A DNA stretch of 64,000 bases from NCBI RefSeq assembly GCF_014199435.1, contig NZ_JACIJP010000003.1:1-64000 (forward strand), written 5' to 3'. How positions within the stretch are numbered: position 1 is the first letter of the stretch; every line of letters begins with the position of its first letter. A model generated the notes under the pieces. It did not search any database and was not told the DNA's origin. It worked only from the letters and a program-made list of their open reading frames with translations. This document shows, one piece after another, positions 26,755 to 34,613 of this stretch. Origin of the DNA: Sphingobium subterraneum. GTDB taxonomy: Bacteria; Pseudomonadota; Alphaproteobacteria; Sphingomonadales; Sphingomonadaceae. Both the position numbers and the translations under genes were made by a program.

Positions 26755-28085
26755 CCACATCTTCCGCGTATGCCCGGCCGCGCCTGTCGGGTCTTGACAT
26801 CGCGCAGATGAACCTCGGTTTCCTCGGCATCCAGTTCAGCTTCGGGCTGCAGCAGAGCAACATGGCGCCGATCTACAACTATCTCGGCGCGGAAGAGGCG
26901 CACCTGCCGCTCCTGTTCCTCGCCGGGCCAGTGACCGGCCTCCTCGTCCAGCCGATCGTCGGAGCGATGAGCGACCGCACCCTCTCCCGCTTCGGCCGTC
27001 GCTCGCCCTATTTCCTCTTCGGCGCCATCCTGTGCAGCCTGTGCCTGATTGCCATGCCGTTCAGCCCGGCGCTGTGGATTGCGGTCAGCCTGTTGTGGAT
27101 ATTGGACGCCGCCAACAACATCACCATGGAGCCGTACCGCGCCTATATCAGCGATAGGCTGGTCGCCGATCAGCAATCCCGCGGATTCCTGATGCAGGCG
27201 AGTTTCACTGGTCTGGCCCAAACCCTCGCCTATATTGCGCCGACGCTGTTCGTGGCGCTGGGGATAGATCGGCACGCCGTCGATGCCAACGGCATCCCGA
27301 TCATTACAAAGGCGGCATTCGCCACCGGTGCCGTCCTCTCGACAGCGACCATTGGCTGGTCGCTCTACCGCGTGCGCGAGCTTCCCCTGACACCGGATCA
27401 ACGCGCGGCGATCGAAGCGCAACCACGCTCGCCGGGCGCAACACTGGCGGAGATTGGCCATGCGATCCGCGCGATGCCACCTGCCATGCGCCAGCTCGGC
27501 TGGATGATGCTGTTCCAGTGGTACGCCATCTTCTGCTACTGGCAGTATATCGTCAACGCGCTGGCACTCGGCGTTTTTCAGACCAGCGACCCGGCCTCCT
27601 CGCAGTATCGCGATGCCGCTCTCCTCAATGGCCAAATCGGCGCGTTCTACAATCTCGTAGCCTTCGGCGCGGGCTTCGTGCTGGTTCCCCTCGCCCGCCG
27701 CATCGGGGCGAAGTTCACGCACAGCCTCTGCATCGCGCTGGCAGGCGCGGCCATGCTCGCGCTGCCGCTGATCCGCGATCCGGTGCTGCTCTTCCTTCCC
27801 ATGCTCGGCATCGGCATCGGCTGGGCAAGCATGATGGGAACCCCCTATATCCTCCTCGCCCGCGCCATTCCCAGCGCGCGCACCGGGGTCTATATGGGGA
27901 TTTTCAACATGATGATTGTCATCCCGATGTTGCTCCAAACCCTCACCCTGCCGCTGATTTATAACCCGCTGCTCGGCGGTGACCCGCGCCATGTGCTGCT
28001 GCTCGCCGGAGCGCTGATGCTGGTCGCTGCGGCATGTGGCCTGCGCGTGACGGACCGGCGGGATGCGGAGGCGACGGATGTCTGA
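26751..28085 (+). CDS. sugar:cation symporter (GPH/SUT-like MFS, probable sucrose transporter)
   Basis: Inner-membrane carrier, 444 aa, twelve predicted helices. The GTG at 26751 overlaps the GH68 stop (GTGA). Sequence features are those of sucrose-transport-type GPH carriers: QFSFGLQQSNMAPIYNYLGA, GPVTGLLVQPIVGAMSDRTLSRFGRRSPYFLFGA (the RxGRR loop), and LDAANNITMEPYRAYISD. It completes a receptor-enzyme-transporter set. The downstream modE start codon lies inside its last codons, so the molybdate regulator may be co-transcribed. Confidence 0.88.
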   Translation: MTTSSAYARPRLSGLDIAQMNLGFLGIQFSFGLQQSNMAPIYNYLGAEEAHLPLLFLAGPVTGLLVQPIVGAMSDRTLSRFGRRSPYFLFGAILCSLCLIAMPFSPALWIAVSLLWILDAANNITMEPYRAYISDRLVADQQSRGFLMQASFTGLAQTLAYIAPTLFVALGIDRHAVDANGIPIITKAAFATGAVLSTATIGWSLYRVRELPLTPDQRAAIEAQPRSPGATLAEIGHAIRAMPPAMRQLGWMMLFQWYAIFCYWQYIVNALALGVFQTSDPASSQYRDAALLNGQIGAFYNLVAFGAGFVLVPLARRIGAKFTHSLCIALAGAAMLALPLIRDPVLLFLPMLGIGIGWASMMGTPYILLARAIPSARTGVYMGIFNMMIVIPMLLQTLTLPLIYNPLLGGDPRHVLLLAGALMLVAAACGLRVTDRRDAEATDV

Positions 28086-28464
28086 TGCCCTTCATCTCAA
28101 GCTCAAGATCCAGCTGTACTGCGGCGACGAGATCGCCATGGGGCCAGGCAAGGCAGACCTGCTCGAAGCGATCATCCGTGAGGGCTCTATCTCTGCGGCG
28201 GGGCGGGCCATCGGCACCAGCTACCGCCGCACCTGGCTGCTCGTCGACACCATGAACCGGTGCTGGCGGGAACCGCTGGTCGTGGCCGCGCCCGGTGGAT
28301 CGGGCGGCGGCGGCGCCCGGGTGACGGACCTCGGAAAGGCCGTCCTCGCACACTACCGCACCTTGCAGGACCGCGTCGCCAACGCCGCCGCCTGTCCCGA
28401 CCGGCAGGCGCTGGCGGACGCGATGCTGGCTTCGCCCCGACCGGGCGGAAAATCCGAGCGCTGA
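28078..28464 (+). CDS. ModE-type molybdate regulator, DNA-binding domain only
   Basis: Winged-helix protein of 128 aa, matching only the N-terminal half of classical ModE. Signature: LKLKIQLYCGDEIAMGPGKADLLEAIIREGSISAAGRAIGTSYRRTWLLVDTMNR in outline, with the SISAAG..IG.SYRR.W helix-turn-helix. The GG-rich wing GGSGGGGARVTDLGKAVLAHYR follows. The C-terminal Mop (molybdate-binding) domains are absent, so how it senses ligand is unclear. ATG at 28078 lies inside the transporter's end (8-nt overlap). It precedes modABC, and a good ModE-like operator stands between it and modA. Confidence 0.85.
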   Translation: MSDALHLKLKIQLYCGDEIAMGPGKADLLEAIIREGSISAAGRAIGTSYRRTWLLVDTMNRCWREPLVVAAPGGSGGGGARVTDLGKAVLAHYRTLQDRVANAAACPDRQALADAMLASPRPGGKSER

Positions 28465-28533
28465 TCTCCCATATCTGCCGAATAATCACAGAATGCTTTT
28501 CCTCGCTCACGCCCCTTGGCGAACCGCACCTAC

Positions 28534-28557
28534 CGCTATATACATCCCGCTATAGCG
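28534..28557. promoter_or_regulatory. ModE-like operator upstream of modA
   Basis: Inverted repeat CGCTATA-N10-TATAGCG with perfect 7-bp arms, 12 nt upstream of the modA start codon. The arms match the CG.TATA/TATA.CG style of the ModE consensus, and the position is right for repression of modABC by the adjacent ModE-like protein. Confidence 0.75.
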
Positions 28558-28568
28558 TAAGGATCGTC

Positions 28569-29339
28569 ATGATAACCGGCCCCCTCAAAGCCCTGCTTGG
28601 CGCAATCCTTGCCGTGATCGTCTCTACCACACCCGCGCTTGCGCAACCCGGCCCGCTCGTTCTCGCCGCGTCGAGCCTTCAGGAATCGCTGACCGAAGCG
28701 GCAGGACGCTGGGCGGCGAAGGGGCATCCCAAACCTGTCGTCTCGTTCGCCGCTTCGTCGGCGCTCGCTCGCCAGATTGGCGCGGGCGCACCCGCCGATC
28801 TTTTCATTTCCGCCGACGAAACCTGGATGAACGACATTGCCGCCAAAGGTCTGATCCGCCCGGGCACCCGTTCTTCGTTTCTGTCCAATCGGCTGGTATT
28901 GGTCGCCCCCGCCGCGTCCCGGCTGCGCCTCACGCCTGCGTCCCGCTTCCCGCTTGCCCGCGCGCTCGGCGCCGGCCGTCTCGCCATGGCCGACCCCGAC
29001 GCCGTGCCCGCTGGGAAATACGCGAAAGCCGCGCTCGTGACATATGGCGTCTGGCCATCAGTCGCCGGCAAACTCGCCCGCGCCGAAAATGTCCGCGCTG
29101 CCCTCGCGCTCGTTGAGCGTGGCGAAGCCCCGCTCGGCATCGTCTACGCGACCGATGCGCGCGCATCGACGGCGGTGCGGGTGGTCGGCGTCTTTCCGCC
29201 AAGCAGCCATCCGGCGATCACTTACCCGATCGCCACGCTCAAAGCGGCCACCCACCCCGACACCGAAAGATTCCGCCGATTCCTCCTGTCCGGTGAGGGC
29301 AAGGCGATCTTCCGGCGCTACGGATTTGCGCCACGTTGA
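28569..29339 (+). CDS. modA: molybdate ABC transporter substrate-binding protein
   Basis: Periplasmic oxyanion-binding protein, 256 aa. The signal peptide ends at TTPALAQPG. Mature motifs: LVLAASSLQESLTEAAGRW, FAASSALARQIGAGAPADLFISADETWMN (the two Ser-rich oxyanion loops), MADPDAVPAGKYAKAAL and LGIVYATDA. The start at 28569 has AAGGA at correct spacing. It overlaps modB by 3 nt. Tungstate cannot be excluded as substrate, but gene order and the operator favour molybdate. Confidence 0.93.
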   Translation: MITGPLKALLGAILAVIVSTTPALAQPGPLVLAASSLQESLTEAAGRWAAKGHPKPVVSFAASSALARQIGAGAPADLFISADETWMNDIAAKGLIRPGTRSSFLSNRLVLVAPAASRLRLTPASRFPLARALGAGRLAMADPDAVPAGKYAKAALVTYGVWPSVAGKLARAENVRAALALVERGEAPLGIVYATDARASTAVRVVGVFPPSSHPAITYPIATLKAATHPDTERFRRFLLSGEGKAIFRRYGFAPR

Positions 29340-30034
29340 TGCTGTCGCCGGAGGAATGGGAGATCGTCCGCCTCTCCCTCAAGGTCAGCCTGGTGGCCGT
29401 CGCAGGCGCACTGCCCGTCGCTTTCGCGCTGGCATGGGTGCTCGCGCGGGGCCGCTTTCCGGGCAAGCTGCTGCTCGACGCGCTGGTCCACCTGCCGCTC
29501 GTCCTGCCCCCGGTCGTCACCGGATGGCTGCTGCTGCTCGCCTTCGGTGCCAACGGCCCGGCGGGGCGCTGGTTTGCCCAGACGTTCGACATCACCTTCA
29601 TGTTCCGCTGGACCGGTGCCGCGCTCGCGGCTGCCGTCATGGCGCTGCCGCTGATGGTACGGGCGATGCGCCTTTCGATCGAGGCGGTCGACCGGCGGCT
29701 GGAGGGCGCAGCCCGCACCCTTGGCGCCGGACCGTGGCGCAGCTTCGCGACCATAACCTTGCCGCTCGCCACACCGGGCGTCGTTGCGGGCGCAATCCTC
29801 GGCTTTGCCCGTTCGCTGGGGGAATTCGGCGCGACGATCACCTTTGTGTCGAACATCCCCGGCGAAACGCGCACCCTGCCGATCGCAATTTACTCCGCGC
29901 TGCAAGTGCCTGGCAGCGACGCGGTCGTGACGCGTCTCGCGATCATTGCGGTCGTCTTGTCGCTGCTGGCTCTGGTCGCGTCCGAAGCACTCGCCCGGCG
30001 CATCGGAAGGGGAACGGGCAGCCATGTCCTTTGA
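29339..30034 (+). CDS. modB: molybdate ABC transporter permease
   Basis: Inner-membrane permease, 231 aa with five to six helices. LPLVLPPVVTGWLLLLAFG, the EAA loop EGAARTLGAGPWRSFATITLPLATPGVVAGAILGFARSLGEFGA in outline, and FVSNIPGETRTLPIAIY are the ModB signature. Its ATG at 29339 overlaps the modA stop, and its end overlaps modC by 11 nt. Confidence 0.94.
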   Translation: MLSPEEWEIVRLSLKVSLVAVAGALPVAFALAWVLARGRFPGKLLLDALVHLPLVLPPVVTGWLLLLAFGANGPAGRWFAQTFDITFMFRWTGAALAAAVMALPLMVRAMRLSIEAVDRRLEGAARTLGAGPWRSFATITLPLATPGVVAGAILGFARSLGEFGATITFVSNIPGETRTLPIAIYSALQVPGSDAVVTRLAIIAVVLSLLALVASEALARRIGRGTGSHVL

Positions 30035-30647
30035 GATCGATGTCAGCCGCCGTCTGGGTGATCGCATCATCGCGTGCGCCTTTCAGGCCCCGGCGGGGCT
30101 GACCGCGCTGTTCGGGCCGTCCGGCGCGGGCAAGACGAGCGTGCTCAACATGATTGCAGGTCTGTTGAAACCCGATACGGGAACCGTACGCGTCGCGGGC
30201 GAGACCCTGACCGATATCGCCGCGGGTGCCGACGTCCCCCCCGAACGCCGCCGCGCGGGTTATATTTTTCAGGATGGCCGCCTGTTTCCCCACATGAGCG
30301 TGCGGCGCAACCTGCGCTACGGCGAAAAGCTTGCCCGCCCAGAGCATCGCTGGATGACCATGGGAGACGCCGTCGACTTCCTGGGCATCGCGTCCCTGCT
30401 CGACCGCTGGCCCCGGACCCTTTCCGGCGGGGAAGCGCAGCGCGTTGCGATCGGCCGCGCGCTGTTAAGCGCCCCGCGCTTCCTGCTGATGGACGAACCC
30501 CTGTCCTCCCTCGACGCTGCGCGCCGCGCAGAAATCCTCGTCGTGATTGAGCGCATTCGCGACGAGCTCAAGCTCCCGATCCTTTACGTCAGCCACGATC
30601 GCGCGGAGGTCGATCGCCTCGCCGACACGATCGTTCCGATCGAATAG
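30024..30647 (+). CDS. modC: molybdate ABC transporter ATPase, lacking the TOBE/Mop domain
   Basis: ATP-binding subunit, 207 aa. Complete ATPase core: Walker A GPSGAGKTS, Q-loop GYIFQDGRLFPHMSV, signature LSGGEAQRVAIGRALL, Walker B FLLMDEPLSSLD, switch His in YVSHDRAE. Usual ModC proteins run about 350 residues with a C-terminal TOBE/Mop domain that binds molybdate and gates transport. This one stops right after the ATPase domain (RLADTIVPIE). The stop is followed by the oppositely oriented small membrane gene, and no TOBE-like sequence lies beyond, so the short form is genuine in this genome. Confidence 0.9.
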   Translation: MSFEIDVSRRLGDRIIACAFQAPAGLTALFGPSGAGKTSVLNMIAGLLKPDTGTVRVAGETLTDIAAGADVPPERRRAGYIFQDGRLFPHMSVRRNLRYGEKLARPEHRWMTMGDAVDFLGIASLLDRWPRTLSGGEAQRVAIGRALLSAPRFLLMDEPLSSLDAARRAEILVVIERIRDELKLPILYVSHDRAEVDRLADTIVPIE

Positions 30648-30653
30648 CCCGCT

Positions 30654-30833
30654 TCAGGTCGGCCACACCCACACCGCCACGTTGGCGAACATGACGACGG
30701 CGGCGATCAGCATCAGGATCCCCTGTTTCGCCTGCCGCTTCTTGGTGAGCAGGAACACTCCGCCCCCGACCAGCGCAAATCCCGCCAGCATCAGCACGGA
30801 CAGCACAAAATTCATCGTCAGACCGGCGGGCAT
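30654..30833 (-). CDS. small two-helix membrane protein
   Basis: 59 aa. Start at 30833 is supported by AAGGAG 8 nt upstream. Two hydrophobic helices (FVLSVLMLAGFALVGGGVF and GILMLIAAVVMFANVAVWV) flank a basic turn KKRQAKQG. No recognised function. Convergent with modC with a 6-nt gap. Small proteins of this type are common and often unannotated. Confidence 0.65.
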   Translation of the reverse strand: MPAGLTMNFVLSVLMLAGFALVGGGVFLLTKKRQAKQGILMLIAAVVMFANVAVWVWPT

Positions 30834-30953
30834 GGCAATCTCCTTTGCGCCCCTCCATAGCCGCTCGTCCACCCCACGCAACTGTACGGTGGCAATTCCG
30901 GGATTGCCCGCCTAGATAGGCCGCAGGATCGAATCAGCCGGAACCGACGACCC

Positions 30954-31391
30954 ATGCGTATCGCCATCGCCTCAGATCATGCCGCTCTCGAGCTCAAGGC
31001 CGACCTTGCCGAATGGTTGCGCCTTGATGGGCACGATGTCGAAGATCTCGGACCGTTTGACGCCACCAGCGTGGATTACCCGGATTATGGCTACAAGCTC
31101 GCGTCCGTCATTGCGGAAGGCACGGCGCAATTCGGCGTTGCCCTGTGCGGATCCGGCATCGGCATATCGATCGCGGTCAACCGCAATCCCGCCTGCCGCG
31201 CGGCACTGGTGAGCGAGCCATTGTCCGCCGCTCTCGCACGCGAGCATAACGACGCCAACGTCATCGCGATGGGGGCGCGCCTGATTGGTCTGGAAATGGC
31301 CAAGGCTTGCCTGACTGCCTTCCTCTCCACCCCGTTCGGGGGTGACCGGCACCAACGCCGCGTCAACAAACTCTCTCATCCTGCTCTCTAA
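30954..31391 (+). CDS. rpiB: ribose-5-phosphate isomerase B
   Basis: RpiB/LacAB-family sugar-phosphate isomerase of the pentose phosphate pathway; 145 aa. [31 protein letters not shown], and the catalytic-Cys motif [23 protein letters not shown] are intact; the C-terminal HQRRVNKL is typical. Sixteen nt before glyA on the same strand, so co-transcription linking one-carbon and pentose metabolism is likely. Confidence 0.94.
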   Translation: MRIAIASDHAALELKADLAEWLRLDGHDVEDLGPFDATSVDYPDYGYKLASVIAEGTAQFGVALCGSGIGISIAVNRNPACRAALVSEPLSAALAREHNDANVIAMGARLIGLEMAKACLTAFLSTPFGGDRHQRRVNKLSHPAL

Positions 31392-31407
31392 CGCGAAAGG
31401 ATTGCCC

Positions 31408-32724
31408 ATGAGCACGACCGCCACTCTGGAAGCCGGGGAAGCAATCCGTTCCAAAGGCTTTTTCAACGAAGGTCTGGCGACCTCCGATCCGGAAGTGTTC
31501 GCCGCCATTCAGGGCGAGCTGAAGCGCCAGCAGGACAAGATCGAGCTGATCGCGTCGGAGAACATCACCAGCAAGGCGGTGCTCGAAGCCGCCGGATCGG
31601 TCCTCACCAACAAATATGCCGAGGGCTATCCCGGCAAGCGCTATTATGGCGGCTGCGAATATGCCGACATCGTGGAAAATCTGGCGATTGAGCGCGCCAA
31701 GAAGCTGTTCGGCTGCAATTTCGCCAATGTGCAGCCCAATTCGGGTAGCCAGATGAACCAGGCCGTGTTCCTCGCGCTGCTCCAGCCGGGCGACAGCTTC
31801 ATGGGGCTTGATCTTGCCGCCGGTGGCCACCTCACCCACGGCTCGCCCGTCAACATGTCGGGCAAGTGGTTCACGCCCATTCCTTATGGCGTGCGGCGCG
31901 AAGACCAACTCATCGACATGGACGAAGTCGCCCGCATCGCGCGAGAGAACAAGCCGAAGCTGATCATCTGTGGCGGCACCGCCTATTCGCGCCTGTGGGA
32001 TTTCAAGCGTTTCCGCGAGATCGCCGACGAGGTGGGCGCCTATCTGCTCGCCGACATGTCGCACTTCTCCGGCCTCGTCGCCGGCGGCGCGCATCCCAGC
32101 CCGGTGCCCCACGCTCATGTCACGACCACGACGACCCACAAGTCGCTGCGCGGCCCCCGCTCGGGCATCATCCTCACGAACGACGAGGCGATCGCCAAGA
32201 AAATCAACTCCGCCGTATTCCCCGGCATGCAGGGCGGCCCGCTGATGCACATCATCGCGGGCAAGGCCGTTGCCTTTGCCGAGGCACTCCAGCCGGAATT
32301 CAAGGCCTATGCCGCGCAGATCGTCGCCAACGCGCGGGCGCTTGCCGCGACGCTGGAGGATGCGGGGCTCAGCATCGTGTCGGGCGGTACCGACAACCAT
32401 CTGATGCTGGTCGACCTGCGCGCCAAGGACACCACCGGCAAGGCGGCGGAAATCGCGCTCGACCGTGCCTACATCACCTGCAACAAGAACAACGTGCCCT
32501 ATGATACCGCAAAGCCGTTCGTGACATCGGGCATCCGTCTGGGCACCCCGGCGGGCACGACACGCGGCTTCCGCGAGGCCGAATTCCGCGAGATCGGCAA
32601 CCTGATCGCCGAAGTCGTCGAGGGCCTGCGCCGCAACGGCGAGGCTGGGGATGGCCAGGTCGAACAGAAGGTGCGCGACCGCGTGCTCGCCCTCACCGCT
32701 TGCTTCCCTATTTACGAGGGGTAA
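31408..32724 (+). CDS. glyA: serine hydroxymethyltransferase
   Basis: PLP enzyme interconverting serine and glycine with tetrahydrofolate; 438 aa. [17 protein letters not shown] near the N-terminus, [18 protein letters not shown], the PLP-lysine motif [18 protein letters not shown] and [13 protein letters not shown] are all canonical. The start at 31408 follows GAAAGG. The C-terminal lid region ends in [11 protein letters not shown]. No riboswitch was recognised upstream, since rpiB occupies that space. Confidence 0.97.
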   Translation: MSTTATLEAGEAIRSKGFFNEGLATSDPEVFAAIQGELKRQQDKIELIASENITSKAVLEAAGSVLTNKYAEGYPGKRYYGGCEYADIVENLAIERAKKLFGCNFANVQPNSGSQMNQAVFLALLQPGDSFMGLDLAAGGHLTHGSPVNMSGKWFTPIPYGVRREDQLIDMDEVARIARENKPKLIICGGTAYSRLWDFKRFREIADEVGAYLLADMSHFSGLVAGGAHPSPVPHAHVTTTTTHKSLRGPRSGIILTNDEAIAKKINSAVFPGMQGGPLMHIIAGKAVAFAEALQPEFKAYAAQIVANARALAATLEDAGLSIVSGGTDNHLMLVDLRAKDTTGKAAEIALDRAYITCNKNNVPYDTAKPFVTSGIRLGTPAGTTRGFREAEFREIGNLIAEVVEGLRRNGEAGDGQVEQKVRDRVLALTACFPIYEG

Positions 32725-32728
32725 GGAC

Positions 32729-33022
32729 ATGAGCAGCACCTGCCGCTCCTGCAACGGCGCGATCGCGGACGGGAGCCGCTTTTGCCCGCATTGCGGCGCG
32801 GCGGTTGCCGCCACGCCCAGCGGGCAGAACGCTTTCTCATCGGCCGCATCCGACCTGATGGACGTCGGCCGTACGCTCTCCAAAAACCCTTTCGCCAAAA
32901 AGGTGGCGGCGGGCGCGGCCATCGGCGCGGCGGTCGCTATCCCGGTCCCGATTATCGGCTGGGCAACCGGCGCGGTGATCGGCGGCGGGATCGTCGCTTA
33001 CAAGCACTGGACGAGGCGCTAA
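32729..33022 (+). CDS. zinc-ribbon protein with C-terminal glycine-rich membrane hairpin
   Basis: 97 aa. N-terminal zinc ribbon [19 protein letters not shown] (two CxxC knuckles), a polar linker, then a hydrophobic Gly/Ala segment ([30 protein letters not shown]) likely to form a short membrane hairpin. Sits 4 nt after glyA and overlaps nrdR by one nt, so it is part of this operon. No defined function. The pattern resembles small zinc-ribbon tethering proteins. Confidence 0.75.
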   Translation: MSSTCRSCNGAIADGSRFCPHCGAAVAATPSGQNAFSSAASDLMDVGRTLSKNPFAKKVAAGAAIGAAVAIPVPIIGWATGAVIGGGIVAYKHWTRR

Positions 33023-33483
33023 TGCGCTGCCCGTTCTGCGGCCACGACGACAGCCAGGTAAAAGACTCGCGGCCCACCGACGACGGTGCGGCCATCCGCC
33101 GACGCCGCCAGTGCGAAGCCTGCGCCGCCCGCTTCACCACGTTCGAACGCATCCAGCTCCGCGATATCTGGGTGCTGAAAAGCGAGGGCCGCCGCCAGCC
33201 CTTCGATCGCGACAAGCTGGCCCGCTCGGTCGACATTGCGTGCCGCAAGCGCCCGATCGACTCGTCGCGCATCGAAAAGCTCGTCTCCGGCATCCAGCGC
33301 CAGCTCGAGACCGGCGGCGAGAGCGAAGTCACCGCGCAGGCCATCGGCGAACTGGTGATGGAAGGCCTCAAGAGCCTCGATTCCGTCGCCTACATCCGCT
33401 TTGCCAGCGTCTACAAGGATTTCAACGAAGCCAAGGACTTCGAGGACTTTGCTGGCACGGTTAAGGAAGTCGGGGGTGAGTGA
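33022..33483 (+). CDS. nrdR: transcriptional repressor NrdR
   Basis: ATP/dATP-sensing repressor of ribonucleotide reductase genes; 153 aa. N-terminal zinc ribbon [37 protein letters not shown] and the ATP-cone ([28 protein letters not shown]) are complete. Overlaps the preceding stop as TAATG. glyA-nrdR-type neighbourhoods are common in alphaproteobacteria. No NrdR boxes were found in the window, so its targets lie elsewhere. Confidence 0.96.
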   Translation: MRCPFCGHDDSQVKDSRPTDDGAAIRRRRQCEACAARFTTFERIQLRDIWVLKSEGRRQPFDRDKLARSVDIACRKRPIDSSRIEKLVSGIQRQLETGGESEVTAQAIGELVMEGLKSLDSVAYIRFASVYKDFNEAKDFEDFAGTVKEVGGE

Positions 33484-33502
33484 ACCAGAGAGATCTTACT
33501 GT

Positions 33503-33555
33503 CCGTTCGTCCTGAGTAGCCATTGAGCGAAGTCGAAATGGCGTATCGAAGGACC
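33503..33555 (+). repeat. REP-like palindrome, left flank of the GIY-YIG gene
   Basis: Head CCGTTCGTCCTGAGTAG, stem CCAT/ATGG around loop TGAGCGAAGTCGAA, tail CGTATCGAAGGACC. The same head and tail recur inverted at 33834-33884. The stem bases differ between copies but remain complementary. It shares CCGTTCG and the GAGCG.AG.CGA loop with the pair after hslU. Confidence 0.85.
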
Positions 33556-33560
33556 AAGAC

Positions 33561-34613
33561 ATGAGCTTCCACACCTATATGCTTAAATGCGGCGATGGCA
33601 GCTACTATGTCGGCCACACGGATGCTCTGGAAACACGCATTGCTCAACACAAGAAAGCCGAAATACCCGGCTACACCGCGTCGCGCCTGCCGGTAGAGCT
33701 GCTTTGGACGCAGGATTTCGGTACCCGGGAAGAGGCGCTGGCCGCTGAGCAGCAAATTAAGGGTTGGTCACGGAAAAAAAAGGAAGCGTTGATCGATAGC
33801 GATTGGTCAACGCTCAAGGCCCTATCGCGCAAATCCTTCGATACGGGTCTTCGCCTTCGCTCAGCCCCTACTCAGGACGAACGGATGTTGGATTCCGCAG
33901 CCCCTCCTCCCGTCATCGTGCTCGTCCGCCCGCAGCTTGGCGAAAATATTGGCAAAGCCGCACGCGCCATGCTCAATTTCGGGCTGACCGAGATGCGCCT
34001 TGTTGCTCCCCGCGACGGCTGGCCCAATCCCGATGCCGGTCCATCCGCCGCCGGAGCCGATGTCGTGCTGGAACGCGCGCAGGTCTTTCCCACGCTTGCC
34101 GATGCGGTCGCCGACTGTGCCCAGGTCTATGCCACGACAGTGCGCAAGCGCGGCGTCACCAAATCCGTTGTCACGCCCGAGGAAGCCGCCCGATCGATCC
34201 ACGCCGCGCAGGGGCGCAGCGCGATCGTCTTCGGTCCGGAGCGTTCCGGACTGGAGACCGACGACGTCGCACTCGCCCGCACGATCATTACGGTACCAAT
34301 CAATCCGGAATTCGGTTCGCTCAACCTCGCGCAGGCGGTCATCCTGTGCGCCTATGAATGGTCAAAGGGTGTTTCGCTCGCTTCGCCACCCGCGACCAAT
34401 CTGCTGCCGCCCGCCCCGCAGGAAGAGCTGGAGGGCATGATCACCCAGTTCACCGATATGCTGGAGGATGTCGGCTATTTCTTCCCGCCGGATCGCACGC
34501 CCGCGACGAAGCTGACATTGCGCAACCTGCTCACCAAACCGGCTTGGAACCATCTGGAAGTCCGGACCCTACGCGGCGCCTTATCGTCGCTCGCTCGCCC
34601 CCGTCGCCGGTAA
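33561..34613 (+). CDS. trmJ: GIY-YIG endonuclease domain running in frame into TrmJ tRNA 2'-O-methyltransferase
   Basis: One uninterrupted 350-codon frame with two unrelated parts. Residues 1-90 are a single-domain GIY-YIG nuclease (UPF0213/YhbQ type): YMLKCGDGSYYVG, catalytic Arg in ETRIAQHK, and metal-binding Glu in AAEQQIKGW. No stop codon follows; residues 93-108 are translated from the right REP palindrome. Residues 109-350 are a SPOUT methyltransferase of the TrmJ type, which 2'-O-methylates tRNA position 32: VLVRPQLGENIGKAARAMLNFG, IVFGPERSGLE and PEFGSLNLAQAVILCAYEW. The ATG at 33885 has AGGA 8 nt upstream, so TrmJ (242 aa) is probably also, or only, made from there. Normal TrmJ has no nuclease domain, so the fusion looks like insertion of a REP-bounded module before trmJ. 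Confidence 0.85.
   Translation: MSFHTYMLKCGDGSYYVGHTDALETRIAQHKKAEIPGYTASRLPVELLWTQDFGTREEALAAEQQIKGWSRKKKEALIDSDWSTLKALSRKSFDTGLRLRSAPTQDERMLDSAAPPPVIVLVRPQLGENIGKAARAMLNFGLTEMRLVAPRDGWPNPDAGPSAAGADVVLERAQVFPTLADAVADCAQVYATTVRKRGVTKSVVTPEEAARSIHAAQGRSAIVFGPERSGLETDDVALARTIITVPINPEFGSLNLAQAVILCAYEWSKGVSLASPPATNLLPPAPQEELEGMITQFTDMLEDVGYFFPPDRTPATKLTLRNLLTKPAWNHLEVRTLRGALSSLARPRRR
33834..33884 (-). repeat. REP-like palindrome, right flank of the GIY-YIG gene, carrying the trmJ ribosome-binding site
   Basis: Read on the minus strand: head CCGTTCGTCCTGAGTAG identical to the left copy, stem GGG/CCC around TGAGCGAAGGCGAA, tail CGTATCGAAGGA. On the plus strand it encodes the linker of the fused frame and supplies AGGA (33874-33877) before the internal ATG at 33885. 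Confidence 0.82.

Noticed and set aside
26673..27992. 439-codon minus-strand frame opposite the sugar symporter
   Set aside because: The translation is charged, repetitive and membrane-free, while the plus strand encodes a clean 12-helix carrier overlapping its operon neighbours.
31391..31407. glycine or other riboswitch before glyA
   Set aside because: Only 16 nt separate rpiB and glyA, so there is no room for an aptamer.
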